Part shown: positions 1-13,034 of the stretch, piece by piece
Numbering within the stretch: position 1 is the stretch's first letter
Layout of the letters: the number at the start of each line of letters is the position of its first letter
NCBI RefSeq assembly: GCF_001039355.2
Contig: NW_019774847.1
Location: forward strand, 838,034-902,033
Source: Lingula anatina
Taxonomy: Eukaryota; Brachiopoda; Lingulata; Lingulida; Lingulidae
DNA length: 64,000 nucleotides
Reading direction: 5' to 3'
Notes under the pieces: model-generated
What the model was told of the DNA's origin: nothing
What the model saw: the letters and a program-made list of their open reading frames with translations, nothing else
The model's database searches: none
Program-made: the position numbers and the translations under genes

Positions 1-221
1 ATTTACACAGTTCTTACGAACCTGTTGTTTTCACCATTTAATGCCGCATGTAAGTACCTTCTGATAAAAAAAAGGTTAATTTGAAAACATTAAAGAAGAC
101 AACAGATCGAGGCTCTATCTGGTTCTGGTGATGTTTTTACTAATCTGGTGAAGTCGAGTGAGATGTTAAGACAACAGTACAAAAATCTGAGGTAGTTTCA
201 CGGTATCTTCTTGCCTTCTAG
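1..221 (+). other. Intron of the dynein gene at the window edge
   Basis: No coding frame fits the preceding dynein stalk sequence here, so this is read as intron ending in the acceptor TTCTAG at 216-221. The previous coding exon must lie outside the window. Confidence 0.6.
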
Positions 222-3200
222 TCTGTAGCCCAGAAGAGTGAGAAGATTGGAGAGGAGGAAGTAAAGTGTCAACACATGGCTGACCTGGCCCAACATGACC
301 TGGACGAGGCTCTCCCTGCACTGGAGGAAGCTGTCAAGGTAATAACATGTCATAGAATACATTGGTCACTAAGCTTGTCAATTCTATTGAAACAGAACAT
401 GCTGGTCGCAGAGCCTATCATTGCCTTATACTTGTTGATTTCTTGTTTCATACCTAATGGCTGAAATTTATCTCTGTTGATGCACAATTTATAGGCTAAA
501 ATCAAGGCAGAGCAGTGAGTTGCAGCCCTGCACATTGTTGAAAAATGAATTAATATATAATGTCATTAACAATAAAGCATGCCAGATATTCTAATATCAT
601 GCTAACATGCTACCTGCAGGCTCTAGAGTCTCTGAACAAGAAAGACATGACAGAGATCAAGTCATATGGACGTCCTCCACCTCTGGTAGAGAAGGTAATG
701 GAGGCTGTGATGATCCTCAGAGGGCAGGAACCTACCTGGGCAGAGTCCAAGAAACAACTGGGTAACTGAACTCACTAAGTTTACTTTTCTAAACTATTGT
801 AATTCAAAGTAGAGAATGTAATGGAGGCTGTGATGATCCTCAGAGGACAGGAACCCACCTGGGCAGAGTCCAAGAAACAACTGGGTAACTGAACTCACTT
901 CTCTGTTAGGTGGTCTTTAAACTACCATAATTCCAGAAAACTTAATTGGTCTTTAGGGACACTTCTTGTAGAAGGATTTGGAGTTAAATTGCACTTTTAA
1001 GGCAAAGTAAAGAATATCATCAGTATTTATTACTCCAATATTTTGGTTTCTATGAAGTCACCCTCAGTGAGTGAGTCAACAGGTGGTACAGCAGCCTGTA
1101 CACGAGGACCTGTCACCTCATTCCAGTGGGAGAAATAAATAAAGGTGTTAGAAATTTGTGGGTATTCACATATCAGTCTTCCTTCCTAACCCTGTCTTAT
1201 TTTCAGGTGATGGTAACTTCATCAAACAGCTGATGAACTTTGACAAGGACAACATCACCGACCGCGTGTTGAAGAAGATTGGCCAGTATGTGGCTCAACC
1301 TGACTTTATGCCTGAAATCATTGGTCGTGTGTCCCTGGCTGCCAAGTCTCTGTGTATGTGGGTTAGAGCAATGGAGGTGTATGGTAGGATCTACAGGTGA
1401 GCTAAGTCTCTGTGTATGTGGGTTAGAGCAATGGAGGTGTATGGTAGGATCTACAGGTGAGCTAAGTCTCTGTGTATGTGGGTTAGAGCCATGGAGGTGT
1501 ATGGCAGGATCTACAGGTGAAACGACTTAATGGTTGATAGATATAAAATGAACATAGTAATCAGACAATTTACAAGATTGAGTAGAGTTCTTAGACTACC
1601 TGTATTTTCAGTAGATTGACTCCAAGATGGAGCTATTGTCCTCATATAGACTAAATTTGAGGTCTTGGATAAATCTAGACATTTAATTCACATGAATTCC
1701 TCCTGTCCCCAGGGTTGTGGAGCCCAAGAAGCAGCGTCTCAATGCCGCCATGTCCACTCTGAAGGAGAAACAAGCCGCCCTGGCTGATGCCAAGAACAAA
1801 CTGGCAGAGGTTGGAACCAAAAATATGCTCTGTGGCATACATTTCTTTCTTTCCTTCTTTCTTTCTCTCTACCAGTATCTTTATTGGATTGTTTTATAAT
1901 GTAACTTTATAATATGTGCAATTCCTGTATTCAAATTAAAAGTATTCTTTAAAAAGGAAAGTAACCTCATCAGCCTTGAGCTTCATTGCTTCTCTCAGAA
2001 GTATTAAAACATCATTTTTGCTAGACTTAGGTCAACTTTCCTTTACCTCTTAATTGTACATGTCATTGCTCTCCTGTAGGTTGAAGCCAAGATGGCAGAA
2101 CTGAAGAAGCAGTATGACGAGAAGCTCGCTCAGAAGGAAGACCTCAGGAAGAAAGCTGAGCAGACAGAACTTATGTTGGACAGAGCAGCAAAACTAGTGT
2201 CAGGTTTGGCAGGAGAGAAAGTGCGCTGGGAGAAGACAGTCGGGGTACGTTAGACATGATCTTTTTCTCTAAGGTTTTTAATTTGGATTTATCTGCCTTT
2301 TTTTCTTGGCGGTTTTCTGCCTAAAGCACCCCATTCCCTCAGTCATCATTTTTGCTAACAACCCAAGTTCATGTCTGATAAGTGTCTATTAGAACACTGA
2401 GATGATGAAAGTTGTTTGTCTCTCCACCCCCCCCCCACCCCCCCTCCATTCTCCCCTCAGAGTTGAATATCTTGACTTGGAAATTAATGCAGAGGTAATA
2501 ATATTTTCATTGTCAATAAAAAATATTCACACCCATTTAAACTAATTTGGTTTGAAGTTATTTATGATATTTGAATATAACCTAAAAGTTGATAATTCTA
2601 TGTGATATTTGTGTGTTCCCCTAGGAACTGGAAGAAGCTATGGGATATTTGGTAGGGGACTGTTTGGTAGCAGCAGGCTTCCTCTCCTACATGGGACCCT
2701 TCCTGTCTGAGTACAGAGAGGCTATGGTGACCAAGAGTTGGCTGACAGAGGTAACTTAATACATGGAGTTCTTATAAAACTATTGGCTTTGTATGTAGTA
2801 TAACTTATCAATACTGGCTATGGTGACCAAGAGTTGGCTGACGGAGGTAAACTTAATACAAGGAGTGACTGTAAAAATATTGGCTTTGTATGTGGTATGC
2901 CTTATCACCACTGTCAAATGAACTACAAACTTGTTAAAATATTTGATTTTTTTTTCAAGGAACATCACTGAAATAAGCTTAGGAAACACTCTTTTACACA
3001 ATCCCAAGAGCTTTGGAATTTTCCATCTTTTCAATCATTGTCAACATAACATTGTTTTTGACAATATAACAAATTGATTTCAGTCAAATAGTGAGCACTA
3101 ATAAGTACCGTGTTTTTCCACCTCCAGATCAGTAAACTCCAGATTCCGTGCTGTGCTGACTTTGACTTCTGTGCGTTCATGGTGAAACCAACACAGGTCA

Positions 3201-6200
3201 GAGACTGGAACATCCAGGGACTTCCTAACGATGCCTTCTCCACGGAGAATGGCGTCATCGTCACCCGAGGGAACCGCTGGCCGCTGATGGTGGACCCCCA
3301 GGGGCAGGCCATCAAGTGGATCAAGAATATGGAGATGTCCAAGGTGAGAAAACTCTGGATCCAACAGACATGCTGTTGTGAAAATTTTCCTTGGCTGAAG
3401 GACTTTAAGCCAGATTGACTGCATGTAATATCAATATGGCACTTTTTAAAATTGTTGCCTGTCCTGTTGGACTGTCTGAACACAATTTTCCCCTGGTTCT
3501 TGTAAATTTTATCAGTCATTTGTGATAGGACCAAGATGGTATGACACTGTTACAAGACTTTCATAGTGCAGTAGTTGAGACTGTGTAGTTAAGACAGTTG
3601 CAGCAGTTGAGACAGTCTCTTGCTTTATGTGTTCTAGGGTCTGAAGATCATAGATCTCCAGCAGAGTGACTACATGAGAACTCTGGAGACCAGTGTCCAG
3701 TACGGACTGCCTGTTGTCCTGCAGAATGTCCAGGAGAGACTGGACCCCTCACTGGACCCTATACTGACCAAGGCTGTCAAGAAGATGGGTAAGATATTTA
3801 ACAACAGAATAGCCTCATATGGGTTTTTATGAAGATGAAGAGCATTGAAGTAGTCTGTTATAACCTTAATCATATGAGATATGAATTGACATCCTTTTGG
3901 AGAATTTCCTTCATTTTATGTGGAAAATTAGAAAAAATACAGGATAAGTATTTAGAATATTAATAAAAATGATAATTGAACAGTATATGAACAGAATAGG
4001 TATAAAGTTTAATATCACGTGGATATCCTCACGTATCACAGCTATAACATATGTCTCTTAAGTTGCTCTCATCTCAGTTCTAACATATGTCTGTTTAAGT
4101 TGCTCTCATCTTTCTCCTGTAGGTGGCGCCTGGATGATCAAGTTGGGAGACAAAGAGGTGGAGTACAACTTTGACTTCCGCTTCTACATCACCACCAAGC
4201 TCAGCAACCCTCACTATGCTCCAGAGATTGCTGCCAAGACACAGATTGTCAACTTTGCTGTCAAGGAGCAAGGTAAAAAGATGCTAGGCTAAGAAAACTT
4301 CAACTCAGAGATCTCTTCAACTGAATACAATATATTTATACGTTTTTACCAGCTTGAATTGACTACTAAATATTTAAGGTAAAATATCAATATTTCAAAG
4401 TAAGTGATCAAAAATGTTCATTAGCTTGGTAGTTGAATCATAAACAACAATTTGTTTTGTGAAGAAGGCCTCCAACAGAGTTGGCCATTTGCCAATGGTG
4501 AAAAAAATCCAAGTTTATGCTAAATAATCATTGCTTATGAATAATCATAGGGTCTGGTGTCAACTTGTCCGGAGTTCTAACCTCATTTATTCTGTGTCCA
4601 GAGTTCTAATCTCAGTTTATTCTGGTTAGGTCTGGAGGCTCAGCTGTTGGGTATTGTGGTGAGAAAAGAGAGACCAGAGTTGGAGGAACAGAAGGACAGC
4701 TTGGTGATCAACATTGCTGCTGGAAAGAAGAAAATTGCAGAACTGGAAGATGAGATTCTGAGGTGAGATTTGCTTGTGAAGGTTTGGTAGAGGATATTAT
4801 TTCTGTCATTCTCTTTATTAATAGTATTTTGTTGTTGAATTTTTTTTTATTTTTAAGGTAAGAGTTGAGTTTAATTACTTTCACATTAACTGTTAATTCA
4901 GTGCCATAAAATCTTTTATTGAGATTTAAGATAATTTTATCTGTTTGTCATTGTAATTTGAGATTTAAAGTCAGATTTATTCAATTTTGAAATAACACTT
5001 TCCTACACATAAAACATATTTAAATCAGGCTCACATCAAGTTGTAAAACTGTATAAATGTTTCCCCAGGTTGCTGAATGAGACCAAAGGTTCTTTGCTGG
5101 ATGATGAACAACTGGTGAACACCCTTCAGACTTCTAAGACCACCTCACAGGAAGTTACGGAACAGCTCCAGATTTCTGAGCTCACAGAGGTCAAGATTGA
5201 CGCTGCCAGAGAGGTATGCTTTCCTTCAGTCTTGAACCATTATGAAGCAAGACATGAAAATAAATGGAGCATTTTATTAAATGCTACAAGGAAAAACAAG
5301 CTTCTTTGTTTGTTTGTTTGTTTGTTTGTTTTTTTACACTGATTGTTAAATTTATTATCATGTATTCTTAAGATGATTTGCTAATATTTTTCTTTGTTAT
5401 AATAGTTTTTGCACATAACTTGGCAGAAGATGCGTGCTAAGAACCAATATGGGATTATTTTATTGATTTAACAGTATTCCATATATTTGTGTGTTAAATG
5501 AAAAAAAATCGTGCTGACTACAAAGTTGTAATTTTCACTAAAATCTGAATTTCTCATGCAGGCATATTTTAATATGTGTGTTTTGTCCCCACTCCAGGGT
5601 TACCGTCCATGTGCCCAGAGAGCGTCCATCTTGTTCTTTGTGCTGAATGACATGGGCCGTATTGACCCCATGTACCAGTTCTCTCTGGATGCCTACATTG
5701 AACTGTTCAACCTGTCCATTGACAAGTCTCAGAGGAGTTCCAAACTGGAGGAGAGGATTGTTAACCTGAATGAGTACCACACCTACGCCGTGTACAGGTG
5801 AGTGTAGAGTACCACACCTATGCCGTGTACAGGTGAGTGTAGAGGAGAGGATTGTTAACCTGAATGAGTACCATACCTATGCTGTGTACGGGTGAGTGTA
5901 GAGTACCATACCTATGCTGTGTACAGGTGAGTGTAGAGGAGAGGATTGTTAATCTGAATGAGTACCACACCTATGCCGTGTACAGGTGAGTGTAGAGGAG
6001 AGGATTGTTAATCTGAATGAGTACCACACCTATGCCGTGTACAGGTGAGTGTAGAGGAGAGGATTGTTAATCTGAATGAGTACCACACCTATGCTGTGTA
6101 CGGGTGAGTGTAGAGTACCATACCTATGCTGTGTACAGGTGACTAGCTGCTTAACTTATATGTTCAGTGTATTTTTAGAATGTTACAGAGAATCTAAAAT

Positions 6201-9200
6201 GAGGTATTGCATAGGCAGTTTGTATTTGAAATAACTAGTTTGATTATAGACATGTTGCATTGTATCAGTAATGGTATTTCTTTAAATATAGTCACTTTTT
6301 TTAAATGGAAAATTATTAAAATATGGAAAAGGAAGTAAGCAATTAGAAATATGTAAAATGGCTTACTCCACATAAATGATCTAAATCTAAAGCAGCTCCC
6401 ATGATTTCCTCTCTGTGTGTGTCACTTAAAAGCCAAGGACAATGTTGTCAATAATGTCAGATGTCAACAGTTAGAATGTTCTATGACTCCAGGTACACAT
6501 GTCGTGGTCTGTTTGAGCGTCACAAGCTGCTGTTCTCGTTCCAAATGTGTGCCAAGATCCTGGAGGCTTCTGGGAAATTGAACATGGATGAATACGCCTT
6601 CTTCCTCAGGGGCGGAGTGGTAGGTTTTACCCAGTCAAAGAAAAATATGAATGAATAATGGAAAAGAAATGTGTTGGTCAGTTGTAGACTATGAATTATT
6701 GGATATGTGTGGTAGCAGAGGATGTGAAACATACTTATGATAGTTAGAGATTTTTTATTTGACATACAGTTAGAATATAGTTAATATATAATGTAAGCCA
6801 CTTGTTCCTGTTTTGTGTTTAAAGTTTGCCAGAGGACACATCAAATATGACGGCAGTGAACTAAATGTGTTGTAACAGTGTCTTGGAGCAATGTGAGATA
6901 TTATGTAGCTTAGCTTTAAGTCCAGATAAAAATCATATATAATAATCCCATTGTGTAGGTGATGGACAGAGAGAACCAGATGGACAACCCCTGCTCTCAG
7001 TGGCTTAATGACAATGCCTGGGATAACATCACAGAGCTGGACAAACTGACCAACTTCCACGGCATCATCCAGGCCTTTGAACAGTATCCACGGGACTGGA
7101 ATGTCTGGTATACCAGCTCTGAGCCTGAGACTGCTGCCTTGCCTGGTAAGATCTGCATGTACCTCCTCCCTCTCTTTCTCTAACTTTCTCTCTCTATCTC
7201 TTTCATTTTACCTTCTTTACTTCTATGTATGTATACAGCTCAGTTTTTGTAGACTAAGTTAAACCTTGATATTGAAAAAAAAAAGGGAATCTTTCCTTTC
7301 TGCTCTCAGTTCTTCTTTTATATAGTTAGTCCAAATCTTCATTAGATGAGATAATCCTGATGATTCTATTATATAACAGGTGAATGGGACAACTCCTGCA
7401 ACGAGCTCCAGCGCATGTTGATTGTGCGTTCCTTGCGACCTGACCGTGTGTCTTTCTGCTCCACTTCCTTTATCATCAACAACTTGGGGTCAAAGTTCAC
7501 GGAGCCGCCAGTATTGGACATGCAGGCAGTGGTGGAGGATTCCACGACCAAGTCTCCACTGATCTTTGTGCTCTCACCTGGAGTGGTAGGTGTCACCTGG
7601 AGACAGAGTTAGTTGACAGCATTTAGAAACTGTGTGTTGTCAATGTCCCCATCATGTTGATATACAGAACTTAAATTTATTGATCTTATTGCAGTCTTTC
7701 ATATTATTTATTAATAGTGTCATGATTGAGTAAATGTGAAATACCCAGCAATGTCAAAATCTGTCTGTGTGCTAGACAGTTCTTTTTAATTTTGAAATTT
7801 TTGTCATATTTTAAAAAGTTTTTTTTTCAACTCTCTCTGTTGATAATATAATTGTATATAATTATTATAACAATGTTTACCTCGCTCCTCAGGATCCCAC
7901 CAGTTCTCTGCTGTAGTTGGTGGAGGATAATTGTATATAATTGCATATAAATATTATAAAATGTTTTTCTCACTCCTCAGGACCCCACCAGTTCTCTGCT
8001 ACAGTTGGCGGAGGCGCGTGGTATGGCGCACAGGTTCCATGCGTTGTCTCTAGGCCAGGGACAGGCTCCTATAGCCACCAGGATGATCAAAGAGGGAGTC
8101 AGAGAGGTGAGGAACAGGGGCTCTAGAAGATAGGATAGGGGAGGGGGGGGGGGAGTCAAGAGAGGTGAGTTACAGGGGCTTTTGAAAATAGGGGAGGGGG
8201 GGAGTCGGAGAGGTGAGGTAGCCAGCTCTGCCAAATAGCAAGACAATGAAGAGGATAGGAGAAGTGGGCGGGGGGAGGGGGGGGGAGATTGGGTAGCAAC
8301 AAAAACTTGTGATAAATAATACTACTCGTTCAACTTGTGAGAGTGACATGTGTGGTTAGAGGGTGGACGGATTGGGGGGAACTGGTATAAAGAAGGGTAT
8401 TTTGGATTGTGAGTGCTTGAAAGATTGTTAAGGGGGGTTCAGTGTGTGCCCATGTTCTCTTGAATCTGTTTGTTTGTTGTGAAGATGGGGGAATATGGGG
8501 TACGGTTTATTCATGAAGTAGATAATATGAGAGAGAGGACAATATTAACTTATTTTGCTTTACTATATTATGTATTATATATTGTGTTTCAGGGTAACTG
8601 GGTTTACCTAGCCAACTGTCACTTGTCCTATATTATGTATTATATATTGTGTTTCAGGCTAACTGGGTTTACCTAGCCAACTGTCACTTGTCCTATATTA
8701 TGTATTATATATTGTGTTTCAGGGTAACTGGGTTTACCTAGCCAACTGTCACTTGTCATTAAGTTGGATGCCCACTTTGGACAAGCTGGTAGAACAGCTG
8801 CAGATTGAGGAGCCCCATGAGGAATTCCGCCTGTGGCTCAGCAGCTCTCCCAACCCACAGTTCCCTATTTCCATCCTCCAGGCAGGAATTAAAATGACTA
8901 CTGAGCCTCCCAAGGTGAGGGCATCAATGAGTTTTAAGACCAGATATGTTCATTTAATACTGACCACACACTATCACTTACAAAATATCAGTGCATTAAT
9001 GATATTTAAAACCAGATAATTTAAATCACTCTTAATGTTGTGCAGGGACTGAAAGCCAACGTGAAGCGTCTGTACCACCTGATCACTGAGCAGCAGTTTA
9101 ATCGCTGCAAGAAGCCAGAGAAGTACAAGAAGCTGCTGTTCTGTCTCTGCTTCTTCCACTCCATCCTGATTGAGAGGAGAAAGTTCTTGATGTTAGGATG

Positions 9201-11861
9201 GAACATCCCGTATGATTTCAATGATTCAGACTTTGAGGTAAGGGTTGGATATATTATTGCTTTGTATGTTAAATGAATTATTTTATACCAAATCTGTAAT
9301 TTAAAAAAAGGGGCTATTTGCCTGTGAAGAAAATTGTAATCATTGTGATAATGTTTGATATTTATTCTAAAGATTGCTGAAAACCATATTCTGAGACAGT
9401 ATTATATTTATATTTTATGTACAAATAAAATGACAAATTTAACACTGAATTACATAGAACTAAAATACCCCTTGAAGCTTCAAAAGAGGAACTTTTAATC
9501 AACTCAGAAGTTATCATTTGATCATTTCGCTGCTGTCTGCATAAAGACAACTTTCAGAACACATATTGGAATTCGTTAATTTGTTGCCAGGTCTCAGAGA
9601 ACCTGCTCAGCATCTATCTGGACGAGTACGACGAGACGCCATGGGACGCTCTCAAATATCTCATTGCTGGCATCAACTATGGAGGTCACGTGACTGATGA
9701 CTGGGACAGACGTCTCCTCATGACCTATATCACAGATCTGTTCTGTGAGGCTGCCATCGCTCAGCCGTTCTTCAAGTGAGTGAACTGGGATGTTTTCTGA
9801 CTTCTTTGATAAAAAACACACCGTATATAATAGCTTACCTCTGGCTTTGTGAAATAAACTGAAATTTTGTCACACTGTTCATTCTGCTGCACCCACAAAG
9901 AAATTGGTTTGCAACTACAGGGACAGAGTGATATGTTGGCACATTTTTCTGCCCTTAACAGTCTAAATCTCAGGAGGCATTACAGGTATTATATGGTAGT
10001 ATCTGTACTCACATTGTATCCACACTCTTTCAGTACACAGAACAGGCAGTAATATATCTTAACATTTCAGGTTGTCTTCCCTCCCCACATACTATGTCCC
10101 TAAGGATGGCCCTCTGTCCTCCTACAAGGAGTATGTGAGTATGTTACCCAACATGGACCATCCCGAGGCGTTTGGACAGCACCCCAATGCTGACATCACC
10201 TCACAGATCCAGGAGACCAGGATGTTGTTTGAAACTCTGCTGTCGCTGCAGCCACAGACCTCGGCAGCTGCTGGAGAGAGTAGAGAGGACAAGGTAAAGA
10301 TTGGGTGTTTGTGGGGAGGGGGGGAGGGGAGGGATAGAGTAGGGGGTGAGGGAGAGAATTGCTATCAGATTACAGTTACGCCTGATAGAAGACTAATTTT
10401 TTTTGGTATTTTTAAAATCTTGGCCCTTTTTTGTTATTAACTGCGTATGTATGGAGACAGTGAGAAATTTTTTTGTTCTTTTCGAATTTTCTTTTCCTTT
10501 AATGCTGGTACTTAAAACTGGGTAAGTATGTTAACATTAAGACAGATGAAGAATGTCCCTCATCTAGACAATGTCCTTATAGTGATGCTTGATTCCTTAC
10601 AGGTTCTGGACCTGGCTGGCAAGATTATGGAGCAGCTGCCAGAGAACATTGACTATGAGGGCACGGCAAAGATCCTGTCTGTGGACCCCTCACCTCTCAA
10701 TGTGGTACTGTTACAAGAGGTAAGAACTGGCCACCAATCTCTCCACAGACTGGCACTTCAAATCCCTGGGTTTTATTATTTGGACATGCAGCCCCCACAG
10801 AATGCTTTTTTTAACAGTCATTATTCTAGATTTATAGGTGCATTATGGAAATGAAACATCATCAGTGACACCCAAGAAACTATTGTAGAGTCTGTACTTA
10901 GCTGAAACAAAAGCTTACTGCCTTACATAATACCATTAGGCTACCATCACTCAACATATAAGATTGACCACATTGTTACATACATTTTTACACTACTTCC
11001 TCTCAATATTTCAAATTGAGCACATTGCTACATACATTTTTACACTACTTCCTCTCAGTATTTCAAATTGAGCACATTGCTACATACATAAATTATGTGT
11101 AAGAATTAGCAAATTGCTATAATATAATAACATGACTTTCCCTGAATGTTTCAGATTGAGCGTTACAATGCCCTGCTGGACACCATCCGTACGTCGCTGA
11201 TTGCGCTGGAGAAGGCGATCCAAGGTCTGGTTGTGATGTCATCAGAACTGGAGGACATCTTCCAGTGCATGTTTGACGGCAGGGTGCCGCCCAGCTGGGA
11301 AAATGTAAGCTTGGCTCTCAGTTCACAGCTGACAACATGACAGAACTTAAAACTTCATAGAGCTATTTTTTATTGTATTTAATTATTAACAACAGAATAA
11401 CACCTGTAAGTAATGAGTCTGTCCTAAATATCATGTAGAATGCATATTAGCAGATCAGTAGATTTGAGAGTTTTCAGAATTTCAGTATTGGGAAAATAAG
11501 AAAGAAAGAAATTTTAAAAAGATTGGTAATTCATCGCCAATTTTATCATATTTGATTAGAAGACTGGTGAGAAATTTGACTTTGGAAGATTCCATTGAGG
11601 TAATGTGACATGAGTTTCTTGCATAGAATACATGATTCATCAGAGTTCCTCACTGACGGAGTTGTGTATTTCCAGGCGTATCCATCCATGAAACTGCTGG
11701 GCTCGTGGACACGTGATCTCATGCAGCGCGTGGAACAGTTTGAGAAGTGGGCGACGACGGCGCATCCTCCAGTGATATTCTGGATGTCTGGGTTCACCTT
11801 CCCCACTGGGTTCCTTACTGCAGTGCTGCAGACATCTGCTAGATATCACAATGTAAGAGAG

Positions 11862-11896
<35 letters not shown>

Positions 11897-12460
11897 GGCT
11901 TGGTGTTGTCTAGACATGTTAAATAAGCCACAGAACTTCTGGGACTATCAGAAAAAATAAAAATTGAACAGTTCAGTAGAAAGAAAAAAAAAGATTCTGT
12001 CCATACATGTCACTCTGTCCATTATTTTTCTGACAATTCAAGTGATTCACTCCAACATTGCAGTTATTCTAATCCACACAAAGTCGTACTAATATTCTCA
12101 ATCAACCCCACATCCCAGTACTAATGTCCACTGTGTCATACATTATTCCAGGTGTCTGTAGACTCTCTGTCCTGGGAGTTCACTGTGATGACAGTAGATG
12201 ACTCCAATATAACAGGTGCTCCCAAGGACGGAGTGTTAATCCGGGGGCTGTTCCTGCAGGGGGCTGGTTGGGACAAGAAGAATGCCTGTCTCATTGAGGC
12301 AGAACCTATGCAGCTGGTTTGTCCTATACCCACCATACACTTCAAACCTGTGGAGAACAAGAAGAAGAGTGGGAAAGGTATTTATACCACCAGAGGAGGC
12401 TGTTTTTTTTTTTTTTAATTAAAGTACTGGTTTATTAATTTTAATTTTGATCCTGTGTAT

Positions 12461-12503
<43 letters not shown>

Positions 12504-13034
12504 TTATTGTAAAAGAAGAGATACATGATATAGGGTCTTGATTGCAAACTAGTAAAAATTATTACAACAATAAATTGTTTCAACAATAAAAAAAGTGAAG
12601 TCATTATATAAGATGTTGTCTGCTTGTCAGTTTAATTAAAGTCAAATTAAAGGCTCAGTATGTCTGCAGTTTTTCTGCTATGACAATTGTTGGAGAAGGA
12701 TGTGTTGTTTGTCACCTGTTGTCATGATATAGTTGTTGATTATCTCACAGTCCCCTTTCTCATGAATCAGTAGTTACTGTAATGACAATGTTAGTGATAT
12801 GTTATGAGTTCATTAAAATCATATGAGCAACCCACATGTTGTAGTTAACAAAGCTGACATGTGAGTCTGTCTACTCCAGGTCTGTACCAGTGTCCTTGTT
12901 ACTACTACCCTAACCGCGCTGGCAGGACAGGGAGAGCCAGCTTTGTGGTCGCTGTGGACCTCAAATGTGGCGAGAAATCTTCAGACCACTGGGTGAAGAG
13001 AGGCACTGCACTACTCATGAGCCTGGACACATAG
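222..13034 (+). CDS. DNAH2: Axonemal dynein heavy chain 2 (C-terminal 25 exons, partial at 5' end)
   Basis: This is the motor of an inner-arm (I1/f-type) ciliary dynein; it hydrolyses ATP to slide doublet microtubules in the axoneme. Exons read: 222-338, 620-761, 1207-1396, 1713-1809, 2080-2244, 2625-2750, 3128-3343, 3638-3788, 4123-4272, 4630-4762, 5069-5213, 5598-5797, 6493-6619, 6959-7145, 7380-7585, 7981-8106, 8723-8914, 9046-9237, 9591-9775, 10071-10293, 10603-10719, 11155-11304, 11676-11852, 12152-12377, 12880-13034. All phases close over 1,364 codons. Order: end of stalk coil 1, microtubule-binding domain (about 45-150), stalk coil 2 with QYDEKLAQKE (to about 235), AAA5 with FRFYITTKLSNPHY (about 412-426), AAA6 with SPGVDPTSSLLQLA (about 780-793), and a C-terminal domain with GFTFPTGFLTAVLQ and CPCYYYPNR ending RGTALLMSLDT. 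The family is usually about 4,400 aa, so the N-terminal two thirds lie upstream. DNAH2 rather than DNAH10 is inferred from recalled whole-tail similarity. No frame damage was seen. Confidence 0.93.
686..899 (+). repeat. Duplicated donor junction of dynein exon 2
   Basis: Bases 686-776 (exon end plus 5' splice site at 762) recur at 809-899 with few substitutions, a 123-bp period. The copy carries an intact decoy donor at 885-886. Confidence 0.9.
1341..1520 (+). repeat. 60-bp donor-spanning unit, three copies (dynein exon 3)
   Basis: Units 1341-1400, 1401-1460 and 1461-1520 each hold the exon end CTACAG followed by GTGA. Donors lie at 1397, 1457 and 1517. The unit length is a multiple of three, but reading past the first donor gives AGG TGA, a stop, so only the first keeps the protein open. 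Confidence 0.95.
2721..2912 (+). repeat. Duplicated donor junction of dynein exon 6
   Basis: The segment starting GCTATGGTGACCAAGAGTTG at 2721 recurs at 2817 (96-bp period), including the splice site (2751 real, 2847 decoy) and intron sequence beyond it. Confidence 0.85.
5768..6140 (+). repeat. Eight-fold array of donor sites after dynein exon 12
   Basis: The exon end TACGCCGTGTACAG and its donor recur with GT at 5798 (used), 5833, 5892, 5927, 5986, 6045, 6104 and 6139. Spacings are 35, 59, 35, 59, 59, 59 and 35. Two decoys have CGG instead of CAG before GT. Reading through the real site gives AGG TGA, a stop. Confidence 0.95.
7850..8020 (+). repeat. Duplicated acceptor junction of dynein exon 16
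   Basis: A decoy acceptor at 7891-7892 is followed by a mutated copy of the exon start containing TAG. The true acceptor is at 7979-7980, 88 bp later. AT-rich intron sequence upstream of each is also shared. Confidence 0.88.
8088..8220 (+). repeat. Duplicated donor junction of dynein exon 16, G-rich
   Basis: The donor context GAGAGGTGAG occurs at GT 8107 (used), 8165 and 8213, separated by runs of G. The copies are shorter and more diverged than at other junctions. Confidence 0.7.
8562..8757 (+). repeat. 65-bp acceptor-spanning unit, three copies (dynein exon 17)
   Basis: The sequence TGTGTTTCAG plus the exon start encoding GNWVYLANCHLS recurs with AG ends at 8592, 8657 and 8722. Only the last keeps an open frame; the earlier copies hit a stop. 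Confidence 0.95.
12457..12504 (+). repeat. (TTTA)n microsatellite in dynein intron
   Basis: About twelve uninterrupted tetranucleotide repeats between exons 24 and 25. Confidence 0.95.

Noticed and set aside
3031-3534. Long minus-strand frame opposite dynein exon 7
   Set aside because: Antisense shadow of a strongly conserved coding exon.
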